Shown piece after piece: positions 8,090 to 17,851 of a stretch of DNA of 64,000 nt. The stretch lies in NCBI GenBank assembly GCA_024398135.1, contig CP073750.1, positions 3,348,001 through 3,412,000 on the forward strand. Direction: 5' to 3'. Every line of letters begins with the position of its first letter. The stretch's first letter is position 1. The stretch is from a bacterium SCSIO 12643 (GTDB lineage Bacteria > Bacteroidota > Bacteroidia > Flavobacteriales_G > Salibacteraceae). The notes under the pieces are model-generated. The model was not told the DNA's origin. It saw nothing but the letters and a program-made list of their open reading frames with translations, and ran no database searches. Position numbers and translations under genes: made by a program.

Positions 8090-10159
8090 CTATTTCACCT
8101 GGAAATTAGTATCGGAAATACTTCCACCAAGAACAATATTCTCAACTTTCATCTCCATTACCTGACCAGCATTATCTTCTACTGTTGTAAAAGGAACAAG
8201 GATACCATTTACACTTTGATAATCCTTAAGGAAGGTAGATGTCGTCATATCTCCTTGTGGAGTTGGCTTACTTTCCATCATCGCGATTTTTAATCCTGTA
8301 TTTACATCATAGAAGTAAAATTTAGAATGACCATCCTGATCGATAACTTCCATTTTGTAAGCTTTAACTCCGTTGATCTCTTCAATTTGAATCAGCTTGG
8401 CGGTCTTATTCATAAAAGTTAATTCTTCGAATGGTGCGTTTCCTTCCAGGTAAGATTTAATTTCATCTTCAGTTAAATCTTTAGCTCCCATCATACCAGA
8501 AATTTTTCCTGTGTTTTCATTAATCTTGATTGTCTGAATTTCCAGGTCACCACTTTTAACCGACATTAACATCTTAGTATTCCCTTTGGTCATGTAGTGA
8601 ATGGTTAAAGGCATACCCTGCATAGAGCTAGACATCGTAATGTCTTGTGAGTTTACTTTTTCTAAATCCTCACGTTTACCTATCGCATCTAAATACTTAT
8701 TGATAACGGTTTCAGCAGTTACACCTTCAGGAATTGGTTCTGCATCAGCTACAGGATTACCAAATGCATCATAATAATTGATCTTTCCGTTGGCAGCGAA
8801 AACTTTAAGCTTACTAGCTACTTCAGCTTTATTGCCAACTACAACAATATGCGACTGTTGTGGAAGTAAATATTTCTTTGCCACACGTTGAATATCATCT
8901 GCAGAAACTGCTTGTAACCTTTCAAGGTAAGTTGCGTAATAATCAGTAGGTAAATCGTATCTGGCAGTATTTAAAGCAAATCTGGCAACGGTTTGAGGTC
9001 TTTCTAAAGAACGTGCGAATCTACCATTTAAATAGTTCTTTACATTTTGTAACTCTTCATCGTTTACACGTTCTTTTGTAAGTCTTTCCATTTCGTATAG
9101 GAATTGAACAACAGCACTATCTGTAACTTCATTTCGTACTTCGGCACCAGCATAGAAATCACCAACTAAAGGATCAGATGCAAGGCTAGAATAAGCTCCA
9201 TAGGTATAAGCTTTATCTTCTCTGATATTTTGGATCAATCTGGCCATGAAACCACTATTACCTAAAATAGCGTTCATAACACTTGCTGCAATCGCATCGT
9301 CACTACCTGGTTTAAGATCTACAGGATAAACAATGCTAATTGTAGATTGAACGGCTCCTGGCTTATTGACAAAGTCAACTTCTGTTTTTTCAGGAGCTGT
9401 TGGCATAGCGAAATTATGTTTAGGAATCTCTCCTTTAGCCCAGCCATTAAAGTATTTCTCTACGAGTGGTTGTGCTTCTTTTTTAGAAATATCTCCAACA
9501 ATAATTAAATATGATGCGTTTGGTTTGAAATACGTGCTGTAAAAAGCCTGACACATTTCAGCGGTGATGGACTCAACAGATGCTTCGGTTTCCACCTCAC
9601 CATAAGGATGTTCTTTACCATAAGTAACAACCGCACTTACATTTTCAGACATTGCACCTGGATCAGAAGCATTTGCCATCAAACCAGATAAAGTTTGTTT
9701 TTTAAGTTTATTCAATTCTTCTTCAGGAAAAGATGGATGTAGGATGACATCGCTCATTAATTCCAGAGTAGTTTCTTTATGCTTGGATAGTGACGAAGCG
9801 TATGCACCGTAAGAAGAAGTAGACATACTTGCTCCAATAAAATCAATGGACTCATCGATCTCCGCTTTGTTTTTTGAGCTTGTACCGGTCATAAGCAAAC
9901 TGCCCATTAAACTATGCATTCCAGTGTTTTCACCTTCAGAAACTACCCCACGATCTACAAATAGTTGCCAGGATACTCTAGGCGTTTTATGGTTTTCAAC
10001 TAAAAATACCTGAAGTCCGTTATCTAAGGTAAAGGTTTCATAATTACCTAGTTGGGTTTTTGGAGCAGGACCTGGAGCAGGTGCTTTTGATCTGTCGATC
10101 TGCGCAAAAGATGCAGAAGAGATCAGTAACGTAAATATGAATATGATTAAATTTTTCAT
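8090..10159 (-). CDS. M16-family peptidase-like protein, zinc site lost (inactive subunit)
   Basis: 689-residue exported protein: signal peptide of about 19 residues ending A-S-F-A-Q, then two M16 halves (about 40-460). Where the active partner has H-F-F-E-H, this protein has H82-S-L-M-G, so the Glu and second His of the HxxEH zinc motif are gone and it should not bind catalytic zinc. The second half keeps the R/Y substrate-binding segment (A-Y-T-Y-G-A). A C-terminal extension (about 465-689) is beta-rich and resembles LolA/LppX-like lipoprotein-carrier folds. It follows the active M16 gene with a 29-bp gap. By analogy with alpha/beta mitochondrial processing peptidase, the two products likely form a heterodimer in the periplasm. 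Confidence 0.85.
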   Translation of the reverse strand: MKNLIIFIFTLLISSASFAQIDRSKAPAPGPAPKTQLGNYETFTLDNGLQVFLVENHKTPRVSWQLFVDRGVVSEGENTGMHSLMGSLLMTGTSSKNKAEIDESIDFIGASMSTSSYGAYASSLSKHKETTLELMSDVILHPSFPEEELNKLKKQTLSGLMANASDPGAMSENVSAVVTYGKEHPYGEVETEASVESITAEMCQAFYSTYFKPNASYLIIVGDISKKEAQPLVEKYFNGWAKGEIPKHNFAMPTAPEKTEVDFVNKPGAVQSTISIVYPVDLKPGSDDAIAASVMNAILGNSGFMARLIQNIREDKAYTYGAYSSLASDPLVGDFYAGAEVRNEVTDSAVVQFLYEMERLTKERVNDEELQNVKNYLNGRFARSLERPQTVARFALNTARYDLPTDYYATYLERLQAVSADDIQRVAKKYLLPQQSHIVVVGNKAEVASKLKVFAANGKINYYDAFGNPVADAEPIPEGVTAETVINKYLDAIGKREDLEKVNSQDITMSSSMQGMPLTIHYMTKGNTKMLMSVKSGDLEIQTIKINENTGKISGMMGAKDLTEDEIKSYLEGNAPFEELTFMNKTAKLIQIEEINGVKAYKMEVIDQDGHSKFYFYDVNTGLKIAMMESKPTPQGDMTTSTFLKDYQSVNGILVPFTTVEDNAGQVMEMKVENIVLGGSISDTNFQVK

Positions 10160-10188
10160 TTCTAATTATTTAAAATTCTGAGGAAAGA

Positions 10189-11499
10189 TTATTGTTTTGG
10201 CAAGTAGTATAATACAACACTATTATTTACAGTAAGGTACTTTTTTGCCACGTTCATGATGTCTTCTCTTGTGACAGCCTTATATCTTTTGATTTCAGTA
10301 TTGATTAGCTTGGTATCGCCATAATACATGTAGTATTGTGCTAAGCTTTCAGCAATACCCGCCTGGGATGAATATCCACTTACAATATCATTTTCAATTT
10401 GGTTTTGTAGTTTTTGAAATTCTTTTTCAGAAATCAACTCTGTTTGCAAACGCGTTACTTCTTCCATAATTGAGTTTTCCACGTCTTTTGGTTCTACACC
10501 AGCATTGGTCACCGAAAAAGCAATAAAAATTCCCGGATCTTCCAATGGAAAAGGGAATGCTCCAACGTAAACTGCTTTTTGTTCTTCCTCTACTATTCTT
10601 TTGTGTAAACGAGAACTTGATCCCTGAGATAAGATATTACTTACCATATCCATGGCATAAGCATCTTCTGTTCCTAAAGCAGGGGAGTGGAAAGCCATCA
10701 TCACTGCAGGAAGTTGAATATTATCATATACCGTATCTCTAACTTGCGCAGTTTTTTCCGGCTCAACAATATTTGGTCTTTCGATTTCAGCGCCCTTTGG
10801 AATTTCACCGAAATAAGCTTCGATTAACTTTTTGGTTTCCTTAATGTTGATGTCACCCGCAATAGATAAACATGCATTATTAGGTACATAGAATTTTTTG
10901 TAGAAGTTTTTATAATCAGCCTCTTCGGCCGCATCTAAATCTTCCATTGAACCAATTGGTGTCCATCTGTAAGGATGAACTTTATATGCATGACTCATGA
11001 TTTCTGCTTGAAAAGAACCGTATGGTTGATTATCCATACGCTGACGTTTTTCCTCTTTTACAACTTCTCTTTGGGTTGCAATACCCGTAGAATCTACTTT
11101 GGCGTGCATCATTCGTTCACTTTCTAACCATAATCCCAATTCTAATTGGTTAGAAGGCAATAAGTCATAATAGAAGGTTCTATCCTGAGAAGTATTTGCA
11201 TTTAATGCACCACCTGCTTTTTCTACATAGTTAGAAAACTCTCCACGTGGGATGTTTTTGGAGCCTTCAAACATTAGATGTTCAAAGAAATGGGCAAACC
11301 CGGTTCGGTTTGGGTCCTCATTTTTCGAACCTACGTGATACATTACAGATACCGCAACAATTGGAGTAGAATGATCTTCATGTAAGATGACATGTAATCC
11401 ATTAGGAAGATCGTATTCCGTATATTTAATTTTTTGTTGGGCTTTCACACTACCAAACCCTGTTGTAAAAAGGGCCAGCCCAAGAAGTAATTTTTTCAT
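10189..11499 (-). CDS. Periplasmic M16 zinc peptidase (active subunit)
   Basis: 436 residues with a signal peptide ending K-A-Q at about residue 21. The inverted zinc motif H70-F-F-E73-H74 is intact, and the distal Glu ligand is probably one of the pair in V-V-K-E-E-K-R near residue 150. Two M16 domains are present, as in processing-peptidase-like single-chain halves. It is the first gene of a two-gene operon with the inactive M16 homolog downstream. The likely role is degradation or processing of peptides in the periplasm; the substrate is unknown. A -7 box (CAAATGTA read on plus) lies 24-31 bp upstream of the start. Confidence 0.9.
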   Translation of the reverse strand: MKKLLLGLALFTTGFGSVKAQQKIKYTEYDLPNGLHVILHEDHSTPIVAVSVMYHVGSKNEDPNRTGFAHFFEHLMFEGSKNIPRGEFSNYVEKAGGALNANTSQDRTFYYDLLPSNQLELGLWLESERMMHAKVDSTGIATQREVVKEEKRQRMDNQPYGSFQAEIMSHAYKVHPYRWTPIGSMEDLDAAEEADYKNFYKKFYVPNNACLSIAGDINIKETKKLIEAYFGEIPKGAEIERPNIVEPEKTAQVRDTVYDNIQLPAVMMAFHSPALGTEDAYAMDMVSNILSQGSSSRLHKRIVEEEQKAVYVGAFPFPLEDPGIFIAFSVTNAGVEPKDVENSIMEEVTRLQTELISEKEFQKLQNQIENDIVSGYSSQAGIAESLAQYYMYYGDTKLINTEIKRYKAVTREDIMNVAKKYLTVNNSVVLYYLPKQ

Positions 11500-11522
11500 T
11501 TATCCTGAATTTTAATTTGGGT

Positions 11523-11530
11523 CAAATGTA
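11523..11530 (-). promoter_or_regulatory. Probable -7 box for the M16 pair
   Basis: TACATTTG on the minus strand, 23 nt before the start codon. No clear -33 element. Confidence 0.35.
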
Positions 11531-11684
11531 AGTTTTTTAGCCCTTTGAGAATGTGATATTCAGAGGTGTTTCAGGCCAAAAAATTAAAATTTGATGAGCG
11601 GTATTTTAGGCTGCGGGATTGCATCTATAATAAAATGAATGGAACCTCATCAATTATTATAATTGACTCAAGTAGGTAATGTGT

Positions 11685-12512
11685 TTATTTTTTGATCTTT
11701 TCAATGATCAAAACATCCTGAAAATCAAAGGATGCATTTTGATCTCTACCACACCAATGACCATAGCTGGCTTTTCTGATTTTAAATCGATCCAGCTTGA
11801 TAATTTCATTGAATAAGTACGCTTCTTCAAAAGCGACATTGGCCCCTTTAACTTTGGCATCCATTAAATAGTAACCATCCATTTTGTGATCGAAATTGAA
11901 ACCTGAGCTTTGATTCATAAACTTGCGATTTTCTTTATTAAGTATAAAGAAAGTGGCAAATATTACCCCGCCTGGTTTCATGACTCTGTCTAGTTCATTG
12001 AAGTAGTTCTCTACTTCTCTTGGTAGCATATGTGTAAATACTGAAACAGAACACGAAAAGTCAAAGTGCTGATCTGGATAATTGAATTTATAGTTTGCGG
12101 CATCATCCCCTGAATCTCTATACAAATCGTTTAATAACGGAACATATGTGAAATGGAAATTACGAAACTTAGAGCTGATATTTTTTTGACACCAATTTAC
12201 ACCAAGTTCAATCACGTCAAAACCTTCATAAGTGGCATCTTCATTAAGATATTCGGTAAGAGGAATAGCCACGCGTCCTATCCCACTGCCAATATCAAGA
12301 ACGGTAGCATCAGGTTGAAGCCCTCCTTCAGATTTGAATAAATTCACATACTGTCTGCCTTGACCTAAGAAATCCCCTCTTCCAGTATAAATGAGTCCTT
12401 TTGGTGGGATTAATTCATTTCTTGAAGAAAGTAAATCTTCAGGGAGAAAGACCAAACGTCTTACCCAAAACCTCCAGGATGAAGGTATGGCATAATATAG
12501 TTTTCTTAGCAT
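11685..12512 (-). CDS. Class I SAM-dependent methyltransferase
   Basis: 275-residue cytoplasmic methyltransferase. SAM-binding motif I is V-L-D-I-G-S-G-I-G-R (residues 71-80), followed by the acidic end of beta-2 (Y-E-G-F-D-V) and motif IV-like F-D-F-S-C-S-V-S-V-F-T-H. The N-terminal 60 residues are basic and aromatic-rich and not characteristic. It is monocistronic, with an unusually good promoter match (see 12569-12600). The substrate is not predictable: small molecule, sugar or lipid are all possible. Confidence 0.8.
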   Translation of the reverse strand: MLRKLYYAIPSSWRFWVRRLVFLPEDLLSSRNELIPPKGLIYTGRGDFLGQGRQYVNLFKSEGGLQPDATVLDIGSGIGRVAIPLTEYLNEDATYEGFDVIELGVNWCQKNISSKFRNFHFTYVPLLNDLYRDSGDDAANYKFNYPDQHFDFSCSVSVFTHMLPREVENYFNELDRVMKPGGVIFATFFILNKENRKFMNQSSGFNFDHKMDGYYLMDAKVKGANVAFEEAYLFNEIIKLDRFKIRKASYGHWCGRDQNASFDFQDVLIIEKIKK

Positions 12513-12568
12513 TATTAGAATTTATTCACTTACCCAAAAATCACTCACGGTAAGCTATCGCTCTATCA

Positions 12569-12600
12569 CAAACATAAGGGTAGAAGTTTGTAGAACCAAA
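12569..12600 (-). promoter_or_regulatory. Promoter of the methyltransferase gene
   Basis: On the minus strand TTTG (12600-12597), a 20-nt spacer, then TATGTTTG (12576-12569). Both elements and the spacing match the Bacteroidota -33/-7 consensus. The leader would be about 50 nt. Confidence 0.55.
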
Positions 12601-12673
12601 AGAAAGAAAGCGTTTAATTTTTGAGTTTTGAACATTCACCATCACTAATTGGATGATTACCGATCTTCACGAA

Positions 12674-13315
12674 TTATAATTTTCTGGCAATCATTAACCC
12701 ATCGCGGATTGGGAATAAAACATTTTGAACTCGTGGATCATCCTGCATTTTTTTATTAAACTCTAAAATAGCTTTTGTATCTACTTCTTCCCAGGTGGAT
12801 TCATCAATAACTTTTCCATTCCAAAGTACATTATCGGCAATAATATAACCACCTGATTTTACACGATCAAAAACCAAATCGTAATAGTTGGAATAATTGG
12901 ATTTATCGGCATCCAGAAATACGAGGTCCCATTCTAAATCTAATGTAGGGATGATGTCAATTGCATTTCCAATATGATAGGTGATTTGATCTTTACATCC
13001 AGATTTTTCAGCATATTCCTTAGCTAAATCTTCGAGCTCTTCATTAATATCAATAGTATGAATCACACCTTCAGGGGTAAGACCTTCTGCCCAGCAAATT
13101 GCAGAATACCCGGTGAAAGTTCCTATTTCTAGTACATTTTTTGGCTGTATCATGTGGCTTAGCATACTTAATACGCGACCTTGAAAGTGTCCGGCAAGCA
13201 TTCTGGGATTTAGAATTTCTAACCAGGTTTTTCGATTGAGATCTGCTAAAGCTTCAGGTTCCTTTTCAGTATGTTTTACAACATAAGAATCTAATTTGGG
13301 ATCTAAGAAATTCAT
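12674..13315 (-). CDS. O-methyltransferase (caffeoyl-CoA OMT / YrrM-like family)
   Basis: 213-residue metal-dependent O-methyltransferase of family Methyltransf_3. Motif I is V-L-E-I-G-T-F-T-G-Y (61-70). The metal-binding residues are the Asp of F-L-D-A-D-K (about 135-137) and D-N at 161-162. Members act on catechol-like groups or on hydroxylated wobble uridine in tRNA (TrmR/YrrM); sequence alone does not separate these. It overlaps the last four bases of the upstream M16 peptidase gene, so the two are translationally coupled, though no functional link is obvious. Confidence 0.85.
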   Translation of the reverse strand: MNFLDPKLDSYVVKHTEKEPEALADLNRKTWLEILNPRMLAGHFQGRVLSMLSHMIQPKNVLEIGTFTGYSAICWAEGLTPEGVIHTIDINEELEDLAKEYAEKSGCKDQITYHIGNAIDIIPTLDLEWDLVFLDADKSNYSNYYDLVFDRVKSGGYIIADNVLWNGKVIDESTWEEVDTKAILEFNKKMQDDPRVQNVLFPIRDGLMIARKL

Positions 13316-14550
13316 ATTGAATAGTTTTTTGGAACGTAAATTAATGAACTAAGTTCTTTAGGTGCGAAAACTTCATTAGCTACATCAGCTAAATCTGTTG
13401 CAGTAATTTTATCAATCTGTTGGAAGATTTCACTTATAAAATCAACTTTATTGAATGTTAGAAGGCTTTTCCCAAGTGATAACATAATGTTTAACCCACT
13501 TTCATGACCGAGAGCAATTTGGCCTTTGATTTGTTGTTTGGCCTGGTTGAGTTGAATCACGCCCAATTTTTCAGTTCGCAACTTATTTAACTCTTTATGG
13601 ATAAGCTCAATACTCTGATCCAATTGCTTATGATCGGTACCCATATAAATACTGAATTCACCGGAATCAGAAAAACCTGAATAATTGGATTCTAAATGAT
13701 ACGCAAATCCATGTTTTTCGCTGATATTTAGATTTAAACGGTTGTTGAGTGATGGACCACCAAGAATGTTATTGAGTAAAATTAGAGCTCTCTTCTTATC
13801 ATGATTGTAAGCATAGGCTTGATTTCCAATCATAATATGTGCCTGATGGACTTGTTTTTTTTGAATGATTTGTTGGACTGTATAATCAGAAGGAGCTGTT
13901 CTATGAACTTTTTCACCAGAGAGTTCCTTTTGAGGTAGAAATTTTTCTAACCACTTATGTAGTTGTTTGGTAGTTACATTCCCAACAGATGCAATGACCA
14001 TATTTTCAGGATGGTAATAGTTTTGATGGAACTGAAGTAGATTTTTCCTTTTTGCTTTCTTAATATGTTTAGGTGTCCCAAGAATAGAACGGCCTAAGGC
14101 ATGATTCGGGAAAATGATTTGATCAAAATCTTCAAAGATTTGATCAGATGGATTCTCTTTATACGCATAGAATTCATCTAGTATGATCAGTTTTTCACGG
14201 GTGATCTCCTTATCCGGAAAAGTAGGATTGAAAGCAATGTCAAAAGTAAGTTCAATGGCACGTGGGTAGTACTGTTTTAGAAAAGACGAATGTATAGTGG
14301 TTTCTTCCTTTGTAGTATATGCATTGAGTTCTCCTCCAATGTTGTCTAATCGATTGAGGATATGGTAAGCCCTTCTATTGGTAGTGCCTTTAAACATGCA
14401 ATGTTCCAGCATGTGGGCCAATCCAATTTCATCTTCATTTTCGTCACGACTTCCTACGTTAACGAATAGTCCTAAATGTGCAGCGTCACCATCTTTTTGT
14501 TGGTGAATAACCTGAATACCATTGGATAATGAAAAAACTTCGAATTCCAT
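13312..14550 (-). CDS. Cytoplasmic M16-family zinc peptidase
   Basis: 412 residues, no signal peptide. The zinc motif H46-M-L-E49-H50 is intact and the distal Glu is probably in the I-L-D-E-F region. Two M16 domains are arranged as in YmxG/processing-peptidase-like bacterial proteins. Unlike the pair at 8090-11499 it has no inactive partner next to it, and it probably acts as a homodimer in the cytoplasm on peptides. It is followed, with a four-base overlap, by the O-methyltransferase gene. Confidence 0.9.
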   Translation of the reverse strand: MEFEVFSLSNGIQVIHQQKDGDAAHLGLFVNVGSRDENEDEIGLAHMLEHCMFKGTTNRRAYHILNRLDNIGGELNAYTTKEETTIHSSFLKQYYPRAIELTFDIAFNPTFPDKEITREKLIILDEFYAYKENPSDQIFEDFDQIIFPNHALGRSILGTPKHIKKAKRKNLLQFHQNYYHPENMVIASVGNVTTKQLHKWLEKFLPQKELSGEKVHRTAPSDYTVQQIIQKKQVHQAHIMIGNQAYAYNHDKKRALILLNNILGGPSLNNRLNLNISEKHGFAYHLESNYSGFSDSGEFSIYMGTDHKQLDQSIELIHKELNKLRTEKLGVIQLNQAKQQIKGQIALGHESGLNIMLSLGKSLLTFNKVDFISEIFQQIDKITATDLADVANEVFAPKELSSLIYVPKNYSI

Positions 14551-14634
14551 GAATAGACTATTGATTTGGAATCTGCAAAGGTCAGTACCCCAAAATCAAA
14601 TAGCAAGTTTAAATTCAAAGAATGTGAATAATAA

Positions 14635-15885
14635 TTAAGATTTAGAGTTATTATTCCTTGGTGGGCGCTTTTTTCTATTGCGATTTTTATTGTTGTTACG
14701 ATAACGTTTCTTACCCTTTTTCTTTGGATTCATAGCCTCGGGATTGTATTCAGGACTTTCTCCAATTTCCTCAGGTGTAAGATATTTATCGACTTCTCTT
14801 TCTATCAGTTTTTCGATATAGGTAAACTTTAACTGATCTTCAGGACTAATAAATGTAATTCCTGCACCGTCTTTACCTGCCCTTGCAGTTCTTCCTATTC
14901 GGTGAACATAATCAGCAGCGTCACTCGGTACATCAAAATTAACCACATGACTCAAGTCGTCAATATCAATACCTCTTGAAACAATATCTGTGGCTACAAG
15001 AATTTCGTATTTACCGGATTTAAATAAACGAATAGCTTCATTTCGTTCTTCCTGCGTTTTATCACTATGCATCGCCACCACGGAAAAACCAAGTTGCCCC
15101 AATTTTCGTGTGATTTGATCTACCTGAACTTTTCTTGAAGCAAATACAATCATGTTTTTAACTTCCTGATGGTTTAGGTAATGCTCCAGTAATTGAATTT
15201 TATACTGGTCATATACCAGAAAAGCCACCTGATTAATTCCTTCTGCTGGTTTGGCAATTGCCAAATTGATCTCTTTAGGTTTGTTTAGCAATTTCTTCGC
15301 AAGTTGTTTGATTTTGCCATCCATTGTTGCTGAAAAAAACAAAGTCTGTTTTTGAGCGGGTAGAAGTTCATTGATTTTTAAAATGTCATTCACAAATCCC
15401 ATATCCAGCATTCGGTCCGCTTCATCGAGAACCAGCGTTTGAACTTTTTTTAGATCAACATATCCTAAATTGATATGCTGAAGAAATCTGCCGGGTGTAG
15501 CGATAATGATATCCACACCACTAGTCATAGAGTTTTTTTGTATCGAAAAAAGATCTCCTTGATTACCGCCATACACCGCTTGAGAAGAAACCGTTGTAAA
15601 ATATCCAAGTCCAGTAAGATTGACTTCAATCTGCTGGGCAAGTTCCCTGGTAGGAACCAATATCAAACATTTAATTCCAGACTCTGTTAAACCATCAAGT
15701 TTTTGCAATATTGGGATCAGAAATGCAGCTGTTTTTCCGGTCCCAGTTTGTGCAAACCCCATTAAGTCGGTGTTTTCTAATATGGCCGGAATGGCCTTTT
15801 CCTGAACCGGAGTAGGAGAGGTATATTGCATAGCATCTATACCATCTTGAATTGATTGGTTTAAATTGAATTTATCGAATCCCAA
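14635..15885 (-). CDS. DEAD-box ATP-dependent RNA helicase (RhlE-like)
   Basis: 416 residues with a complete motif set: Q motif (T-P-V-Q), motif I A-Q-T-G-T-G-K-T (45-52), P-T-R-E-L-A (79-84), T-P-G-R (131-134), D-E-A-D (155-158), S-A-T (186-188) and H-R-I-G-R-T-A-R (329-336). A short, strongly basic Lys/Arg/Asn-rich C-terminal tail after about residue 385 is an RNA-binding extension common in RhlE-like helicases. It likely works in ribosome assembly or RNA turnover at low temperature. Monocistronic. Confidence 0.93.
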   Translation of the reverse strand: MGFDKFNLNQSIQDGIDAMQYTSPTPVQEKAIPAILENTDLMGFAQTGTGKTAAFLIPILQKLDGLTESGIKCLILVPTRELAQQIEVNLTGLGYFTTVSSQAVYGGNQGDLFSIQKNSMTSGVDIIIATPGRFLQHINLGYVDLKKVQTLVLDEADRMLDMGFVNDILKINELLPAQKQTLFFSATMDGKIKQLAKKLLNKPKEINLAIAKPAEGINQVAFLVYDQYKIQLLEHYLNHQEVKNMIVFASRKVQVDQITRKLGQLGFSVVAMHSDKTQEERNEAIRLFKSGKYEILVATDIVSRGIDIDDLSHVVNFDVPSDAADYVHRIGRTARAGKDGAGITFISPEDQLKFTYIEKLIEREVDKYLTPEEIGESPEYNPEAMNPKKKGKKRYRNNNKNRNRKKRPPRNNNSKS

Positions 15886-16027
15886 GTTGTAATGTTTTGA
15901 TTATTGAGATTATTTGCAGTTTTGCAGCATCTCAAAGATTTTTTTAACGCCCTCAAAAATAGCCAATAGATTGAGTTAAAGTAGGAATGTATAAAATGTT
16001 TTGAACAGGAGAATGATGGTCCTCTTC

Positions 16028-16711
16028 CTAAGAAGTAATCTCTTTTTGTTTAACTGGAGTTCCATTCTTAAAACGAACAATCCTTTTTATGCTACCAGAA
16101 GTACCAAAGAAGAGCCATTTACCTTTTTTTAAACCTTCCTTAAAGTTTCCAACGGATTCAATTTTTCCGCTTGGAAAGAAGAATTTCCATTTACCCACCT
16201 TTTGAAGTTCCCATGTACTTAAATCTATTTTGGGTTCTTTTTTCCCAAAACTTTTCATACTACCATCGGGGTAATAGTTTTCTTCATAACAGCCAACCAC
16301 ATTTTTTTTCACATCCGTATAGTATTTGCGGATAGATCGAATGTTGTTGTTTTTAAAATGAAGTTGAATGGTAAAGAAATCCTGGTAGTGTTGGAGTGTA
16401 TATTTTAAAGCACCATCCTCCTCATAATATTTCCAAATTCCAAATGGAGTGTTGTTTTGATAATATCTACAGAATTTAAGTTGACCATTCGTCCAGAACG
16501 CTTCTTCAGTAATTAGGGAGATTTCAACATGAATTCCATTGGAAACCTGAATCGTACTGTCCACAAAAGTTTGCTTGTTTTGAGGACTATTTAAGTCTTC
16601 TTTGGTAAATCTTTTTGTAAAAGTAGCCAAATCATCATACACAATATTATGTGTTTGACCTAGTAGATTTAGTGACCAGAATAGCCACGTGAATTTTAGT
16701 ATTAGTTTCAT
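16028..16711 (-). CDS. Exported MORN-variant (YwqK-like) repeat protein
   Basis: 227 residues with a short signal peptide (M-K-L-I-L-K-F ... L-L-G-Q). The body contains several copies of a MORN-like repeat with the pattern G-x-W-x-x-Y/F-x-x-x-G-x-x-x-x, for example G-I-W-K-Y-Y-E-E-D-G and G-K-W-L-F-F-G-T-S-G. Such repeats are frequent in exported Bacteroidota proteins and in the YwqK family; the name 'antitoxin' given to YwqK in databases is not supported by context here, as there is no toxin neighbour. Function unknown. Confidence 0.72.
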   Translation of the reverse strand: MKLILKFTWLFWSLNLLGQTHNIVYDDLATFTKRFTKEDLNSPQNKQTFVDSTIQVSNGIHVEISLITEEAFWTNGQLKFCRYYQNNTPFGIWKYYEEDGALKYTLQHYQDFFTIQLHFKNNNIRSIRKYYTDVKKNVVGCYEENYYPDGSMKSFGKKEPKIDLSTWELQKVGKWKFFFPSGKIESVGNFKEGLKKGKWLFFGTSGSIKRIVRFKNGTPVKQKEITS

Positions 16712-16805
16712 TTGTTTAGGCTCGGTAAAACTAAACGAATGATGTAAACTGAAATTATACGAATTGTAAAATAAAGTTAAGATTTTGGGCTTGAAATGCA
16801 GAAGG

Positions 16806-17831
16806 TTAATGGAACGAATAACCTAGAGTTGTTGTGAAGCCATAATCATTATTCGAAGCATTATCCGAAGGAGGTTTGCTATCGAAATTGTAGTAAAATT
16901 TTCCACCCACGTAAAAGTTGTCGAAAACTTCTATGTTAACATCGATGTTATAATCCACACGATATCTCCCGCTATTATTGAAACTGGGATAAAGATCGAA
17001 CTTTGTATTTAATGAAATCTCCGGGAAAGTATAACGATATATCTGATAAGAAATAGAAGCTTGTCCCTCAAAGTTTGATGTTCTGTTTGCTTGTTGTTCT
17101 GAGATTTCCATGTTGGGAGCAACACCTAGCAAGACATATAATCTCTGACTATTTGTATGGTACACATCTCCAAGTATTCCCAGTCCTCCTTTTAAACGCA
17201 GATATAGGCCTAATTCGGTATTTTGACTTCCTCCAAGGTTACCTGACCAGGACCAAACTCCACTGATTTTTTTCTCGAAGTTTAAGTACAGGTCATATTT
17301 GCTGGATGTGGCAGCAGTGTCATTTGGAGAAAAGGTTTGAACATTACTTCCTGTTAACGAAACCAAAGACCCTTTATTTCTGTACTGTAGATTCCAATCC
17401 ACATTAAAACGGCCGATATCACTGGCTTTGGTATAGTTAAACCCCATATTGATTTTACCACTTGTTCTCAGGAAGAAGGTGTTTTTAATAGGATATATTT
17501 CTACAATTTGATAGAGGTGGAAATTACTTGAATCATAACCGGAATTAATATTGATCATACCTTGGATGCTGGTGGAATCGATAAATCCGTATATAGTTCG
17601 TCCGTGCGATGTGGTGAACTCAAAGAATTTATCTGATTTAATGGAAGAGATCTTATCGACATCTACAGTAACGGTTCCCATTCCATCCATTTTGAATGCC
17701 AATTGACCATAATCCAGTTTTTTTATTTCGCCCAATAAGATATTCCCGTTCACATGAAACAAGGAATCTGTTTTTTGACTCTGCACCAAAAAAGATATAC
17801 TTACGAATACAAATAGGACAAACGGTCTGAT
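16806..17831 (-). CDS. DUF481-like outer-membrane beta-barrel protein; apparent non-canonical (ATC) start
   Basis: Residues after the signal region comprise a small N-terminal beta domain and a DUF481/YdiY-type beta-barrel ending in aromatic Y-S-F-H, typical of outer-membrane insertion. The first canonical start is a TTG at 17787-17789, which leaves no signal peptide. In the same frame upstream, codons for R-P-F-V-L-F-V-F-V-S-I-S-F-L-V-Q-S-Q form a classic signal peptide, preceded by ATC at 17829-17831 and a stop at 17835-17837. No ATG, GTG or TTG exists between that stop and the hydrophobic run. A -7 box lies 20 nt before the ATC, the distance seen for ATG starts elsewhere in the window. Either ATC is used, or a start-codon change (or base-call error) has disabled the gene. 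Confidence 0.72.
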   Translation of the reverse strand: MRPFVLFVFVSISFLVQSQKTDSLFHVNGNILLGEIKKLDYGQLAFKMDGMGTVTVDVDKISSIKSDKFFEFTTSHGRTIYGFIDSTSIQGMININSGYDSSNFHLYQIVEIYPIKNTFFLRTSGKINMGFNYTKASDIGRFNVDWNLQYRNKGSLVSLTGSNVQTFSPNDTAATSSKYDLYLNFEKKISGVWSWSGNLGGSQNTELGLYLRLKGGLGILGDVYHTNSQRLYVLLGVAPNMEISEQQANRTSNFEGQASISYQIYRYTFPEISLNTKFDLYPSFNNSGRYRVDYNIDVNIEVFDNFYVGGKFYYNFDSKPPSDNASNNDYGFTTTLGYSFH

Positions 17832-17851
17832 GGTCTAAATTTTAATGGAAA

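Noticed and set aside
16028-16711. Toxin-antitoxin function for the YwqK-like protein
   Set aside because: It has a signal peptide and no toxin neighbour; the family name alone is not evidence.
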